From an uncultured Lachnospiraceae bacterium (GTDB lineage: Bacteria; Bacillota; Clostridia; Lachnospirales; Lachnospiraceae), in contig CANSTU010000018.1 in the NCBI GenBank assembly GCA_947650005.1, positions 1 through 46,544 of the forward strand: a DNA stretch of 46,544 nt. Direction: 5' to 3'. Both the position numbers and the translations under genes were made by a program. Every line of letters begins with the position of its first letter. Position 1 is the first letter of the stretch. This document shows, piece by piece, positions 7,558 to 16,469 of this stretch. The notes beneath the pieces were generated by a model, which saw only the letters and a list, made by a program, of their open reading frames with translations, was not told the origin of the DNA and searched no databases.

Positions 7558-9624
7558 TTACAGCCCCAGGAGGTCAAAATCCTCCAACGGGGCGCGGCAG
7601 GATCCGTTTTCACACAGATAATAGACGCTTCCCTGGCTGGGTATCGGTATCTCTTTCGTAAAGGGCGCCAGTTGGGCCAGCAGATCCGCATTTTCCGGCG
7701 TCTTCACCAGAACGCTCAGCCCATAGGCCGGACTTTCGTCCAGATATCGCCGCAGTACTTGGGGCACGCCGTCCCGGGTGGCGCACAACAGCTCCCGATG
7801 GGGATGAAGGACGTCCTCCATGGCCAAGAGCGCAAAGGAATGGCCTGCAGGGTATTCCTCACACGCTCCCGCCAGGAACTCCAGCTGCTGTTGGGCCGCT
7901 TCCTGCCACTTTTCCTCCCCGGTTAGGTTCCAAAGGCTGCACAGTACCAGCGCCGCCACGGAATTGCCCGAGGGCATGGCTCCGTCCCATGTCTCCCGAA
8001 GACGGACAATTAAAGGCGTCTCGTCAGAAGCAGTCACATAATATCCTTCCCCGTCACCCTTAAAATATTTTTCCATCTGTTCTGCCCGAAGGATGGCGGC
8101 GCGCAGATATTCCGTCCGGAAGGTGGCGCGATAGAGGCCCAGCAACGCCAGGGCATATACGCCGTAGTCCTCCAGCTGCCCTGCATGGGCGGCCTCTCCC
8201 TCCCGATAGCGCAGGTACAGGCGGCCTCTTCCATCCGTCATTCTCCTTTCCAGAAATCGTTCCCCGCGCTCGGCCGCCTCCAGGAAACGTTTTTCTTCCA
8301 GAATCCTTCCTGCTCTTGCCAGGGCCAAAACGGTCCAGGCATTCCAGGAAACCAGGCACTTATCATCTTTATGCAGCGTTGTCCTTTTATCACGGAATGA
8401 ACGCAGCTCATTCCACCTCGGATCCTGCGCCTCCCATCCCTTTGCCTCCTGCCCAAGCCGATTGGGAATGCTGGCTCCTTCAAAATTCCCCCGTTTTGAT
8501 ATGCCATAATCCTGGCAAAACGCCCTGCCGTCCGCCTCTCCCAAGGCAGCCCTGCTCTCCGCAGGCGTAAAGCAGTAATACTTCCCTTCCACGCCGTCGC
8601 TGTCCGCATCCTGCCCACAGTAAAATCCGCCCTCCGGGTCGGTTAAATCCCGCAGAATATAGTCGGCGGTGCGTCGGGCAATATATCCGTAGGTTTCCTT
8701 TCGGGTCATCTGATAAGCGTTCAGATAGGCGAGCAACAGCAGGGCATTATCGTAGAGCATTTTTTCAAAATGGGGCACGAGCCATTTCTCATCCGTTGAA
8801 TAGCGGGAAAAACCGCCGCCCACCTGATCCTGGATGCCGCCCCGGGCCATCCCTTGCAAGGTCGCCTCCGCCATATTCAATGCCTCTGGCTGCCTTTCTT
8901 CCAAGGCATATCTCATCAAAAACAACAGGTTGTGGGGGGATGGAAACTTAGGCGCGCTGCCGAAGCCTCCCCAGGTGCGGTCGAAGCTTTCTGCGAAACT
9001 GCGATATGCCCGATGCGGCAGGCTGGCGAACCCAAACATTTTCTCTGCCTGCCCTTTCTGCCCCATCCATTCTTCTGCATTTCCCCATCCCTTTGCCCCC
9101 ATCCTCCCTTTGGGCTGCGCAGTCTCCCTCTCCCGTATGGCTTCCACGATCTGTTCTCCAGCGCGAAGCAGCTCCGGCCGGCCGGTTTTCCACAGACGGG
9201 CCGCCTGCGTCAAGATTTCCTCCAGGCCAGGCTGCCCATAACGGCTTCGTTTGGGAAAATAAGTCCCCACGAAAAAGGGGATCTGTTCCGGCGTCATCAG
9301 GACGGTGAGCGGCCATCCGCCGGAGCCAGTCACGGCCATACAGGCTGCCATGTAAACCCCATCGACGTCAGGCCGTTCTTCCCGATCCACTTTAATACAG
9401 ATATAATCCCGATTCAATATCTCAGCTATTTTAGGGTCTTCAAAGGATTCATGAGCCATAACATGGCACCAGTGACAGGTGGAATAACCGATACTTAAGA
9501 AAATGGGGCAGTCTTCCCGTAAAGCCCTCTGAAAGGCCTCCTCTCCCCAGGGATACCAGTCCACAGGGTTATCCTTATGTTGCAGCAAATAGGGCGATTT
9601 TTCTTCATGCAATCGATTGGGCAT
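7558..9624 (-). CDS. YyaL/DUF255-family protein with thioredoxin-like domain
   Basis: The 688-residue protein matches the full-length YyaL (SSP411/spermatogenesis-associated-20-like) family. The N-terminal 170 residues hold the signature [20 protein letters not shown] and the redox-type motif STCHWCHVM in a thioredoxin-like fold. The remainder resembles an (alpha/alpha)6 barrel, with [24 protein letters not shown] and [18 protein letters not shown]. The biochemical role is unknown. The start codon has GGAGGAG at good spacing. It is the most downstream gene of the esterase series on this strand, 247 nt from the preceding gene, so it may have its own promoter. I see no functional link with the sugar genes. 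Confidence 0.9.
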   Translation of the reverse strand: MPNRLHEEKSPYLLQHKDNPVDWYPWGEEAFQRALREDCPIFLSIGYSTCHWCHVMAHESFEDPKIAEILNRDYICIKVDREERPDVDGVYMAACMAVTGSGGWPLTVLMTPEQIPFFVGTYFPKRSRYGQPGLEEILTQAARLWKTGRPELLRAGEQIVEAIRERETAQPKGRMGAKGWGNAEEWMGQKGQAEKMFGFASLPHRAYRSFAESFDRTWGGFGSAPKFPSPHNLLFLMRYALEERQPEALNMAEATLQGMARGGIQDQVGGGFSRYSTDEKWLVPHFEKMLYDNALLLLAYLNAYQMTRKETYGYIARRTADYILRDLTDPEGGFYCGQDADSDGVEGKYYCFTPAESRAALGEADGRAFCQDYGISKRGNFEGASIPNRLGQEAKGWEAQDPRWNELRSFRDKRTTLHKDDKCLVSWNAWTVLALARAGRILEEKRFLEAAERGERFLERRMTDGRGRLYLRYREGEAAHAGQLEDYGVYALALLGLYRATFRTEYLRAAILRAEQMEKYFKGDGEGYYVTASDETPLIVRLRETWDGAMPSGNSVAALVLCSLWNLTGEEKWQEAAQQQLEFLAGACEEYPAGHSFALLAMEDVLHPHRELLCATRDGVPQVLRRYLDESPAYGLSVLVKTPENADLLAQLAPFTKEIPIPSQGSVYYLCENGSCRAPLEDFDLLGL

Positions 9625-9871
9625 GGCGATCTCCTCCAGGTCTGACTAAAAATCTCTTTCCTTATAGTCTGCCCAAAACCGGCCCGGCTATGTGCTAGGA
9701 AAGCAGGTCTCACCTGTTTGGCACGCAATGCGCCCCAAAACATAGGATGGCACGGGAAGATGCGATTATGAAGGCGGCATACAACATAAATTGAAAATTA
9801 CAGGATGGGGTTTGTATCGTATTTGTCTTGTTGTCCCTATTCCTTTCTTGCAGTGACGCCCTAGGTGTTTT

Positions 9872-10714
9872 CTATCGCTTGAGCGGCAGCCACTCGTCAA
9901 AAGTTTTTTTCATATAAAGATCCCAGAAATCCCATTCATGTCCGAGGCCCGGCGCCTCTTCATAATGCAGGGGAATGCCCAGAGCACGCATGGCGTCACG
10001 ATCCTTTCTCACCACGTCGCAGATGAAGTCGTCCTCACCCACCGCCATATAGAATTCCGGCAGCTGTGTCTGCTTCTTCAGATGTTCCCGCGCCAGAGCT
10101 CCCAAATCCAACGGCGACCCTGCAAGACGATCGTGGGTTGGGAAAGCGCTCCTCAGCTTTTTCATTCCCATGGTCCTTATTTCCTCCACGAAATATTCGC
10201 TGTCCACGCTGCATCCGATACCACCCGACAGATCCACGCAGGCCGAATACAGATCCGGCCGCCGCAGAGCCATCATCAGAGCCGCATTCCCTCCCATGGC
10301 CATTCCTACCACATAATTGTCCTCACGTGCGGGAGAAGAAGCGAACAGCGACCGCACCACCACCGGCAGTTCTTCTGTAAAAAACTTGTAATAAGAGATT
10401 CCGTATTCCGTATCGATGAAAAAACTGTCGTGCGCCTGCGCCGTTACCGTCATCACGCGGTTGCGGTCGGCATAGAATTCCAGCCGCGTATAGCGGTGCA
10501 ACAGGCTGTCATCGTCCCCGCCGCCGTGCAGGAGATATACCGTAGGGAATTTCATCCCCTCCTGGTACTGCCTCTGCGCCCGGCGGAAAGGGCCGATCCC
10601 TTTCTCCGTAGGGTCAGGCGTGTAATAGGTATACTGCCCTGACGGATAGGTGATCGTAATATCCGTATGCATGCCTAATGCTTCAGAACGGAAGTTGTAA
10701 CGTAATGTACCCAT
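9872..10714 (-). CDS. CE1-like alpha/beta-hydrolase with serine-to-alanine nucleophile change
   Basis: The 280-residue protein resembles the putative-esterase family (feruloyl, acetyl-xylan and S-formylglutathione-type). The expected nucleophile elbow G-x-S-x-G reads GMAMGG: alanine replaces serine at about residue 139 (codon GCC at 10298-10300). The other triad members appear kept: an aspartate in VGEDDF and His259 in GLGHEW. Without serine, normal ester hydrolysis should fail, so it may bind ligand, be inactive, or use another chemistry. One base change (TCC to GCC) suffices. The ribosome site AGAAAGGAG lies in the loop of an ATTTGGC/GCCAAAT hairpin touching the start codon. It follows the type-B carboxylesterase gene, but a terminator hairpin stands between, so it may be expressed at a lower level. 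Confidence 0.85.
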   Translation of the reverse strand: MGTLRYNFRSEALGMHTDITITYPSGQYTYYTPDPTEKGIGPFRRAQRQYQEGMKFPTVYLLHGGGDDDSLLHRYTRLEFYADRNRVMTVTAQAHDSFFIDTEYGISYYKFFTEELPVVVRSLFASSPAREDNYVVGMAMGGNAALMMALRRPDLYSACVDLSGGIGCSVDSEYFVEEIRTMGMKKLRSAFPTHDRLAGSPLDLGALAREHLKKQTQLPEFYMAVGEDDFICDVVRKDRDAMRALGIPLHYEEAPGLGHEWDFWDLYMKKTFDEWLPLKR

Positions 10715-10734
10715 ATTTGGCTCCTTTCTGCGTC

Positions 10735-10829
10735 AGGCCAAATGCAAGAATGCTCCTCCCTTCCTGGGCTTGAGCATACCGCCTTCCTCCGCTGCCCAGG
10801 GGACGCCAAACCATTCCTACATTTGGCCT
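10735..10829. repeat. Nested inverted repeat between two esterase genes
   Basis: AGGCCAAATG (10735-10744) pairs perfectly with CATTTGGCCT (10820-10829). Inside, GAATG (10748) pairs with CATTC (10812), and CTGGGC (10764) with GCCCAG (10794). The whole element spans 95 nt in the leader of the CE1-like gene. Its layered build resembles the element at 7419-7522, though the sequences differ. Confidence 0.65.
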
Positions 10830-10852
10830 ACTTCTACGTGTCATTTCTAAAT

Positions 10853-10878
10853 AGGGGAAGGGCATAAGCCCTTCCCCT
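10853..10878 (-). terminator. Intrinsic terminator after the carboxylesterase gene
   Basis: A perfect 11-bp stem (AGGGGAAGGGC / GCCCTTCCCCT) with a 4-nt loop, followed on the minus strand by ATTTAG. It lies 22 nt past the carboxylesterase stop codon. The short U-run suggests partial termination. Confidence 0.65.
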
Positions 10879-10900
10879 GCCAAACTGCCTTAGACAGCCT

Positions 10901-12412
10901 TTACAGATATTTGTTGATAAAAACTTCGGCCAGGGCAGTCTTTGCCTTCTGCATTCCCATCTCTTCTTCATTGAGCCGCATGCAATTGCCTGCGCCTTCC
11001 TCAAAGGGACGCCACACAGGCATCGGTTCACCATCCGCATCCGGGCCGTTCGGATCGCCCGTTTTCACGAAATTTACCCAGTAATTGCACATTTTGCGGG
11101 CCAGATCATAGTGCGCACCCACAAACGGCCTTGTACTCTTTGCCAGGGTCTCGAACATGAACCACAGATCCGAGGAATGGAACGCCCCAGCGTTATCCCC
11201 GGGCACCGTGGTGGGCGCGAAATAATAGAGATAAGCCGGCCGTTCCCCCAGCTTCAGCTGGTTTTGGCAAAACAGCACGTTCGCCATGGCTCTGGAATTA
11301 AACATATCTCCCGCATACAGACTGCGCACCGCTTCTGGCGTATCCGCCCCAGCAGCCTCCAGCAACGCGTCTGCAATGTCAGGATAGCGAAGCCTTATCC
11401 CTTCCCTGAATGCTTCCACGCTGTCCGGAATCCCGAAACTTTCCCCGCTGGTATGTCCCATCAGGTAGGCAATCTTCTTATGCTGCCCTTTTTTCACCAT
11501 TTCCGACGGATCGTCCGGAAGGAACCATCCGTCCACGCAGGGCTGGAAGCATACATAACCATGGATATCCCGATAACGTACATAGTGTCCGAACAGCTCA
11601 TCCGCGCTGATCTTCCTGGCCTCTTCCAGAGAAGAAAGCCCCGCAAAGCGCAGGAAATCTTCTCCCTGTTCCTGCGCTTCCGACAGGGATTTCAGCCGGC
11701 CGTATGCCCATGTACGCATGCCGCCGCCGCTCTGCATGATCGCCCCTTCAAACATCCCCTCCGTTTTAGGCGAAACCACCTGGTACAGCACGGAACCCGC
11801 TCCAGCCGATTGTCCGCCGATCGTAATCCGCTGTGCGTCGCCGCCAAAGGCCTCGATATTCTCCCGCACCCACTGTATGGCCATGCGCTGATCCAACAGG
11901 CCGAAATTCGTGCAGGGTCCTCCGGGATTCTCCTTTTCCAGATCCTTGTGGGCATACATTCCAAAAATGTTGACCCGATAGTTCAAGGAGACCACGACGA
12001 TACCCCGCCGCGCCATACGTTCTCCGTCAAACTCCATTTCCGAAGAATAGCCGCACTGGAATCCTCCCCCAAATATCCAGACCAGTACCGGCATACGCTC
12101 CTGTGTGGAACGGGCTGGCGTCCACACGTTCAGATACAAACAATCTTCTCCCATGGGCACTTTGGGATCCACATGCCATTCCTTGGCATAGAATTCCGTG
12201 GGATCCGCCCCCGGGACATCCTGCATGGGAATGGGGCCAAAGCTTTCACACACGCGGACCCCCTCCCAAGGTTCCGCCGGCTCAGGCGCCCGAAAACGCA
12301 GCTCCCCCACCGGCGGCTTTGCATATGGAATTCCCCGAAACGCTGTAATACGAGGATCCGCCGCGGGAACGCCGCGCACCATACCATTCTTGGTTGTCAC
12401 CTCTCTTAGCAT
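10901..12412 (-). CDS. Type-B carboxylesterase/lipase family protein
   Basis: The 503-residue protein belongs to the pNB-esterase/type-B carboxylesterase family. It starts with GxVRGV..ITAFRGIPYAKPPVGELRFRAPEP, has the oxyanion segment WIFGGGFQCGYS, and the nucleophile elbow GGQSAGAGS with Ser202. The acid residue is expected near GHTSGESF and the histidine in NAGAFHSSDLW. There is no signal peptide, so it likely hydrolyses esters in the cytosol. AAGGAGG precedes the ATG. It lies about 100 nt after the double-esterase gene in the sugar ABC transporter operon, which suggests deacylation of an imported acylated sugar or glycoside (inference). Confidence 0.93.
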   Translation of the reverse strand: MLREVTTKNGMVRGVPAADPRITAFRGIPYAKPPVGELRFRAPEPAEPWEGVRVCESFGPIPMQDVPGADPTEFYAKEWHVDPKVPMGEDCLYLNVWTPARSTQERMPVLVWIFGGGFQCGYSSEMEFDGERMARRGIVVVSLNYRVNIFGMYAHKDLEKENPGGPCTNFGLLDQRMAIQWVRENIEAFGGDAQRITIGGQSAGAGSVLYQVVSPKTEGMFEGAIMQSGGGMRTWAYGRLKSLSEAQEQGEDFLRFAGLSSLEEARKISADELFGHYVRYRDIHGYVCFQPCVDGWFLPDDPSEMVKKGQHKKIAYLMGHTSGESFGIPDSVEAFREGIRLRYPDIADALLEAAGADTPEAVRSLYAGDMFNSRAMANVLFCQNQLKLGERPAYLYYFAPTTVPGDNAGAFHSSDLWFMFETLAKSTRPFVGAHYDLARKMCNYWVNFVKTGDPNGPDADGEPMPVWRPFEEGAGNCMRLNEEEMGMQKAKTALAEVFINKYL

Positions 12413-12513
12413 CCTTTTATACCTCCTTATTTCCTGCCAACTCCCATTTGCCTATTTTAAGGCATTAAATCCAGATCGTGAAATCGATTCAATTCTCGCC
12501 CGCTCTAAGGCAT

Positions 12514-14208
12514 TCAAAGAATCCCCAAGCTTCCGTCCGGAAGTCTTCTGAACTGTTTCACATACTCCCAGCCCAGCGTCGGATCCATCTGCGCCACATC
12601 ATGGCCCTTGTCATGCATCATTACGTAGTTGTACAAGTTCCAATGGTTTTCGTCCCTGGTATAAAAACGCTGCACATCGTAAAAATGATGAGGATGGCGG
12701 GCGGAGGGACGAAGCCGCTCCTGTACCTGGCCAGGAACCCCGCAGCCGCAGTGATCCGGTTCTTCCTGAGGCGGTGTAGGTAACGCTTCTATATTATTAT
12801 AGGGCTTCCAGAAATCATACTGATGCTGTTGGCTGCACTTTTGATAGACCGGATAAGACATCTCCCTTGTCCCATAGGTATACCACACAGGCATCCGATA
12901 ATCGTATTCCTTCTTCTTTTCCAGGGCAAGACGCATAGGCGTCACTTCCTGATAGTCCACCTCACAGGGTTTTCCCCGCAGGCCGGGCCAATTGGAATCG
13001 ATATGGCAGATAGCCGCGATCAGCTCTGGATACAGCATGGCGACCACTTGGGCATGGGCCGCCCCGTTGCTGAAGCCGGACAAGTAAACCCGTTCAGGAT
13101 CCACCGGATAATGTTTAAGCATATAACGGATCAATGCCACCGCAAATCCCACGTCGTCCGGTTCCTGCGGATCCATGACGCTGTTCCACTGGGTTTTATT
13201 CGTTCCCCAGGGATATACGGTGATGAACCCTTCCTTTTCCCCCAGTTCATGGAATTTGCTCATCTCCGCCGCCTCCGCGGGATTATCCGATCCTCCATGA
13301 TAGAACATCATCAACGGGACCTTTTTATCACCCTTTTTTACGCTTTCAGGCACATGTACAAACCAGGTATGCGGTGTTTTCACTTCTTCTTCCAGCCGGT
13401 CGTCATCCAAATAGATCTCAAAGCCTGCCGCGGCAAAATCCATACGCGGCTCGCAGTCCCCATGAGCCCCTGTATTGGTGCGCCTCACCTTTGAGAACAA
13501 GCGCGCCCACACGTCTTCCAACAATTCGGAAGTAAATGCCTGGCTCTCCCCTGTCATAACGCATTGCAGCGGATTGGCCTGATTGCGCCATACATCCCAC
13601 TGTCCTTCCTGAGGAACGGATGCGGTTTCGTTGGCCACGTTGAAATAGTTCTCCGTTCTTTTATCGCTGCCTAGAAGGCATACCGGCATCACGGCATCCA
13701 CCGCTCTCTGCCGTGCCTCTTCGCACAAAACCCCGTCCAAACTGAGCACCGCCGTGACTTGCTCCGGCGCACAGGCCGCCAGGGTTAAAGCCATTTTCGC
13801 CCCATCCCCGATCCCGATCAGATAACGGGTATCCATCATGGGATGCCAGGTGCTGATCATGGCCTGATAGGTGGGGATGCCGTCCGGCCTGCGCTCCAGC
13901 GGCTCGTCGTCCGGTTTAGACATGGCATCCTGAAAATCCACATAGGCCGCCACATCGTCCGGCCCCTCGCCGAAGTCGTAGTTCCACCGTCCCCCTTCCG
14001 GATTGGGGAACGCCAGGATCGCCTGTTCCCTACGGGCCAGCTCGGCCATCCCTCCCTCCTCCAAAAGCTGACGCACCGACGCCTCATCGTTATTATCCCG
14101 CAGAACGGTGATGCTGCAGCGTTTAAACGCCGTACGATTTTCTTCAGAAGGATAGTATAAATACATCCCCCGTCCCGATTTTTTTAACTCCTTGTAGATC
14201 AGTTCCAT
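12514..14208 (-). CDS. Double alpha/beta-hydrolase, C-terminal PHB-depolymerase/LpqC-like esterase
   Basis: The 564-residue protein looks like two alpha/beta-hydrolase modules. The C-terminal half (about residues 275-564) has PLMMFYHGG, the elbow LSGFSNGAA with Ser380, and a late histidine in HDKGHD, as in polyhydroxybutyrate-depolymerase-like and feruloyl esterases. The N-terminal half contains a degenerate elbow, LIGIGDGAKMAL near residue 132, where glycine replaces serine; this module is probably non-catalytic. No signal peptide is seen. The start at 14208 follows AAGGAGGCG; a frame-open extension of eight codons begins before this site. The gene follows the second sugar permease by 40 nt, so the two are very likely co-transcribed. 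The substrate is probably an esterified carbohydrate or phenolic (inference). Confidence 0.82.
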   Translation of the reverse strand: MELIYKELKKSGRGMYLYYPSEENRTAFKRCSITVLRDNNDEASVRQLLEEGGMAELARREQAILAFPNPEGGRWNYDFGEGPDDVAAYVDFQDAMSKPDDEPLERRPDGIPTYQAMISTWHPMMDTRYLIGIGDGAKMALTLAACAPEQVTAVLSLDGVLCEEARQRAVDAVMPVCLLGSDKRTENYFNVANETASVPQEGQWDVWRNQANPLQCVMTGESQAFTSELLEDVWARLFSKVRRTNTGAHGDCEPRMDFAAAGFEIYLDDDRLEEEVKTPHTWFVHVPESVKKGDKKVPLMMFYHGGSDNPAEAAEMSKFHELGEKEGFITVYPWGTNKTQWNSVMDPQEPDDVGFAVALIRYMLKHYPVDPERVYLSGFSNGAAHAQVVAMLYPELIAAICHIDSNWPGLRGKPCEVDYQEVTPMRLALEKKKEYDYRMPVWYTYGTREMSYPVYQKCSQQHQYDFWKPYNNIEALPTPPQEEPDHCGCGVPGQVQERLRPSARHPHHFYDVQRFYTRDENHWNLYNYVMMHDKGHDVAQMDPTLGWEYVKQFRRLPDGSLGIL

Positions 14209-14248
14209 TTCCGCCTCCTTTTTTCCATCCAAGCCGCCCGAATTCCCA

Positions 14249-15079
14249 TCATCCCTTCAGACCGCTCGTAACCGTACCTTCCACAAAATATCTCTGCCCG
14301 ACCAGATACAGGACCAACATGGGCAGAATGGACACGAATGCGCCGGCAAAAGCCGCTCCATATTCAATCGTATCCGTTCCCACGAACATGGCCAGACCAT
14401 TTGCCAGAGTCCGCATCGATGTATCCCCGGTAACCAGCAGGGGCCACATCAGGTCATTCCATGCGCCGTTCACTCCAAGGATGATCAAGGTAACGATGGT
14501 CGGTTTACACTGGGGAAGCATCACACGCCAGAACAGACCGAATTCGCTGACCCCGTCGATTCGGCCGGCTTCTTCCAGCTCCTTGGGGATTCCCATGAAT
14601 ACAGCCCTCATCATAAAAATCGAAATTGCGCTCGCCAGTTTCGGCAAAATAAGACCCAGATAAGTATTGTAAATTCCCAACTTATGTACCACCAGATACA
14701 AGGGGATCATAATGACCTGGAAAGGAATCATCATAGTGGCCAATGTTGCGATGAACAATACGTTTCGACCTTTAAATCTAAGCCGGGCGAAAGCATAGCC
14801 CGCCAAGGCATTAATGAAAACCCCGGGAACCGTGGTACATATCGCATAGATAGCAGAATTTTTCACATATTTTAAAATGGGGATCCGCCTTCCCAGTTTC
14901 GTGAAGTTTTCAAATACGATCTCCCCGGGTAAAAGGGTGGGGGGATAGGAAATGATCTGCCCCTGCGGTTTGAAAGAACTCAAGAACATCCACAGTATCG
15001 GAAGAAGGATGATCACCATCACAAACCCCAGAAAGATATAAATGGGCAAATATTTGATAAATCTCATGCTTTTTTTCAT
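14249..15079 (-). CDS. Carbohydrate ABC transporter permease (MalG-like)
   Basis: The 276-residue protein has six predicted membrane segments, the first at YLPIYIFLGFVMVIILLPILW. The cytoplasmic EAA loop that contacts the ATPase reads ELEEAGRIDGVSEFGLFWR followed by VMLPQCKP. This is the MalG/CUT1 second permease. The start at 15079 is set by GGGAG six nt upstream, borne on the leader repeat of this locus. It works with the first permease and the binding lipoprotein encoded upstream; no ATPase gene is nearby, as is common in Firmicutes that share an MsmK-type ATPase. A 393-nt gap with a large inverted repeat separates it from the first permease, so the two subunits may be made in unequal amounts. 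Confidence 0.93.
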   Translation of the reverse strand: MKKSMRFIKYLPIYIFLGFVMVIILLPILWMFLSSFKPQGQIISYPPTLLPGEIVFENFTKLGRRIPILKYVKNSAIYAICTTVPGVFINALAGYAFARLRFKGRNVLFIATLATMMIPFQVIMIPLYLVVHKLGIYNTYLGLILPKLASAISIFMMRAVFMGIPKELEEAGRIDGVSEFGLFWRVMLPQCKPTIVTLIILGVNGAWNDLMWPLLVTGDTSMRTLANGLAMFVGTDTIEYGAAFAGAFVSILPMLVLYLVGQRYFVEGTVTSGLKG

Positions 15080-15082
15080 TGC

Positions 15083-15127
15083 TGGCTCCCATCCGCGCAC
15101 TTTAGCGCGTACAAATCAGGAATTGCT
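15083..15127 (-). repeat. SD-carrying palindromic leader repeat, locus C
   Basis: On the minus strand GATGGGAGCAA, TTCCTGATTTGT, a palindrome (GCGC, loop, GTGCGC), then GGATGGGAGCCAGCA and the ATG of the permease. The order of parts matches loci at 2844, 29114 and 34419, but the first hairpin of the unit is missing. Confidence 0.6.
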
Positions 15128-15220
15128 CCCATCTCATGAAATCACTAAGCTTGCCGCCTCCCTATGACAGGCCAAATCGGTACAGTAAAACTGTGGATTT
15201 CATGCTTACCTTTCAATCTG

Positions 15221-15475
15221 TTAACTGTTGCTTTTCATGTCCTGTCAGGATACCACCCGTAAAGAAACCAGGCAGCCTTTCTACTTTTCTGGTTCCTTCC
15301 ATACCAGCGAAGGAATGTGCCCTACGGACACATCAAGCCTGCTCCCTGGAGGGCCCCATCCTGACAGGGAAGCGTATAAGGTTCCCTGGAATGGACGGAA
15401 CCAGAAAAGCACAAAGGCTATCCGGCTCCTTTCTAGGCGGTATCCTGGCAAGGCATGAAAAGCAACTGTCAATTA
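15221..15475 (-). repeat. 255-bp imperfect inverted repeat between the two sugar permease genes
   Basis: The left arm from 15221 matches the reverse complement of the right arm ending at 15475. Shared blocks include GTTGCTTTTCATG, CAGGATACC, AGCCTTT and CTTTTCTGGTTCC. By hand count about 65 of the outer 82 positions agree. Most differences are purine or pyrimidine transitions, and about nine become G-U pairs on the minus (transcribed) strand against about four on the plus. The element begins at the stop codon of the first permease. It may be a folded RNA processing signal or a MITE-like insertion. Confidence 0.85.
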
Positions 15476-16360
15476 ATCCGATTCCTGCTTCAGCATACGG
15501 CTGTATAAGAGAATCGTAATTACCAGGATCAGCGCAAACAGGCATTCCGAAACGGCAGTCGCATAACCCATCCGGTTCACTTCAAAGGCTCTGGTATATA
15601 CATAGGTTACCAGTGTCTCCGTCGAGAAATTGGGGCCGCCGCCCGTCGTGGTATATACAATGTCGAATACCTGCAGGGATCCGATCACCCGCGTCATCAC
15701 CACATACCAAAGGGAAGGGGCGATACCCGGCAGAGTAATGGCAATAAACTGCCTGAACTTCCCAGCGTGATCCAGTTCCGCTGCCTCGTAAAGTTCCCGG
15801 GGAACATTCTGCATGGCCGCCACGAGAATAATGGTAGAAATACCGAAGGATCTCCATACGGACATGAAAACGATTACGTAAAAAGTAACGCCCGGGTTGT
15901 TCATAAAGCTGACTTTTCCAAAACCAAGCTGTCTGAGTAAGAAGGGGATATATCCTACATTGGAGTGCAGGATCATCCGCCACATAATCGCCACCGCTGT
16001 GGCGGAACATATGATGGGAAGGAAATACACGCCCCTGCATATCTTATTAAATATCGTATTTTTCACGATAAGAGCCGCCAAAAATAAGGCTACAAGCACC
16101 TGTACCGGCATTTCCACCAGCGTCCATTTCACGGTAACCCACATGCTGTTCCAAAACCTGCTATCGTGAAAGGCTTCCGTGAAATTCCCCAAGCCGATAA
16201 ACTTCACATTGCTCAGCGTCATATTCGCATCAAATGTGCTGATCACCAGCGAGGCTACCAGAGGCAGGATGCTGAAAACCAGCAGCAGAAGCAGGGCAGG
16301 CGCGATAAATAAATAGGCGATATGCTCCGGCTTGTTCCAGAATTCTCGTATCTTCGTCAT
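15473..16360 (-). CDS. Sugar ABC transporter permease (MalF-like)
   Basis: The 295-residue protein has a first membrane segment at IAYLFIAPALLLLLVFSILPLV and five further ones. The EAA loop reads LYEAAELDHAGKFRQF followed by ITLPGIAPSL. The family is CUT1 MalF/UgpA-like permeases. The start at 16360 follows GGAG at five nt; an open extension to 16492 would overlap the binding-protein gene and lacks a ribosome site. It lies about 110 nt after the binding lipoprotein gene, and its stop codon is the edge of the large inverted repeat. It forms the transmembrane heterodimer with the MalG-like protein. Confidence 0.92.
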   Translation of the reverse strand: MTKIREFWNKPEHIAYLFIAPALLLLLVFSILPLVASLVISTFDANMTLSNVKFIGLGNFTEAFHDSRFWNSMWVTVKWTLVEMPVQVLVALFLAALIVKNTIFNKICRGVYFLPIICSATAVAIMWRMILHSNVGYIPFLLRQLGFGKVSFMNNPGVTFYVIVFMSVWRSFGISTIILVAAMQNVPRELYEAAELDHAGKFRQFIAITLPGIAPSLWYVVMTRVIGSLQVFDIVYTTTGGGPNFSTETLVTYVYTRAFEVNRMGYATAVSECLFALILVITILLYSRMLKQESD

Positions 16361-16469
16361 TCCGTCTCCATTCTGCCGACACTCATCGTCCGGCAAAGAA
16401 CATTCCAAGCAAACTGCAGGGAGGTCTGACAGTTCAAGGCCTCCCTGCTCCATGTACCAATCCAGCGGA

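Noticed and set aside
15136-15545. Overlapping small open frames on both strands between the permease genes with similar peptides
   Set aside because: The similarity of the two strands' peptides is a by-product of the inverted repeat; no ribosome site or family match.
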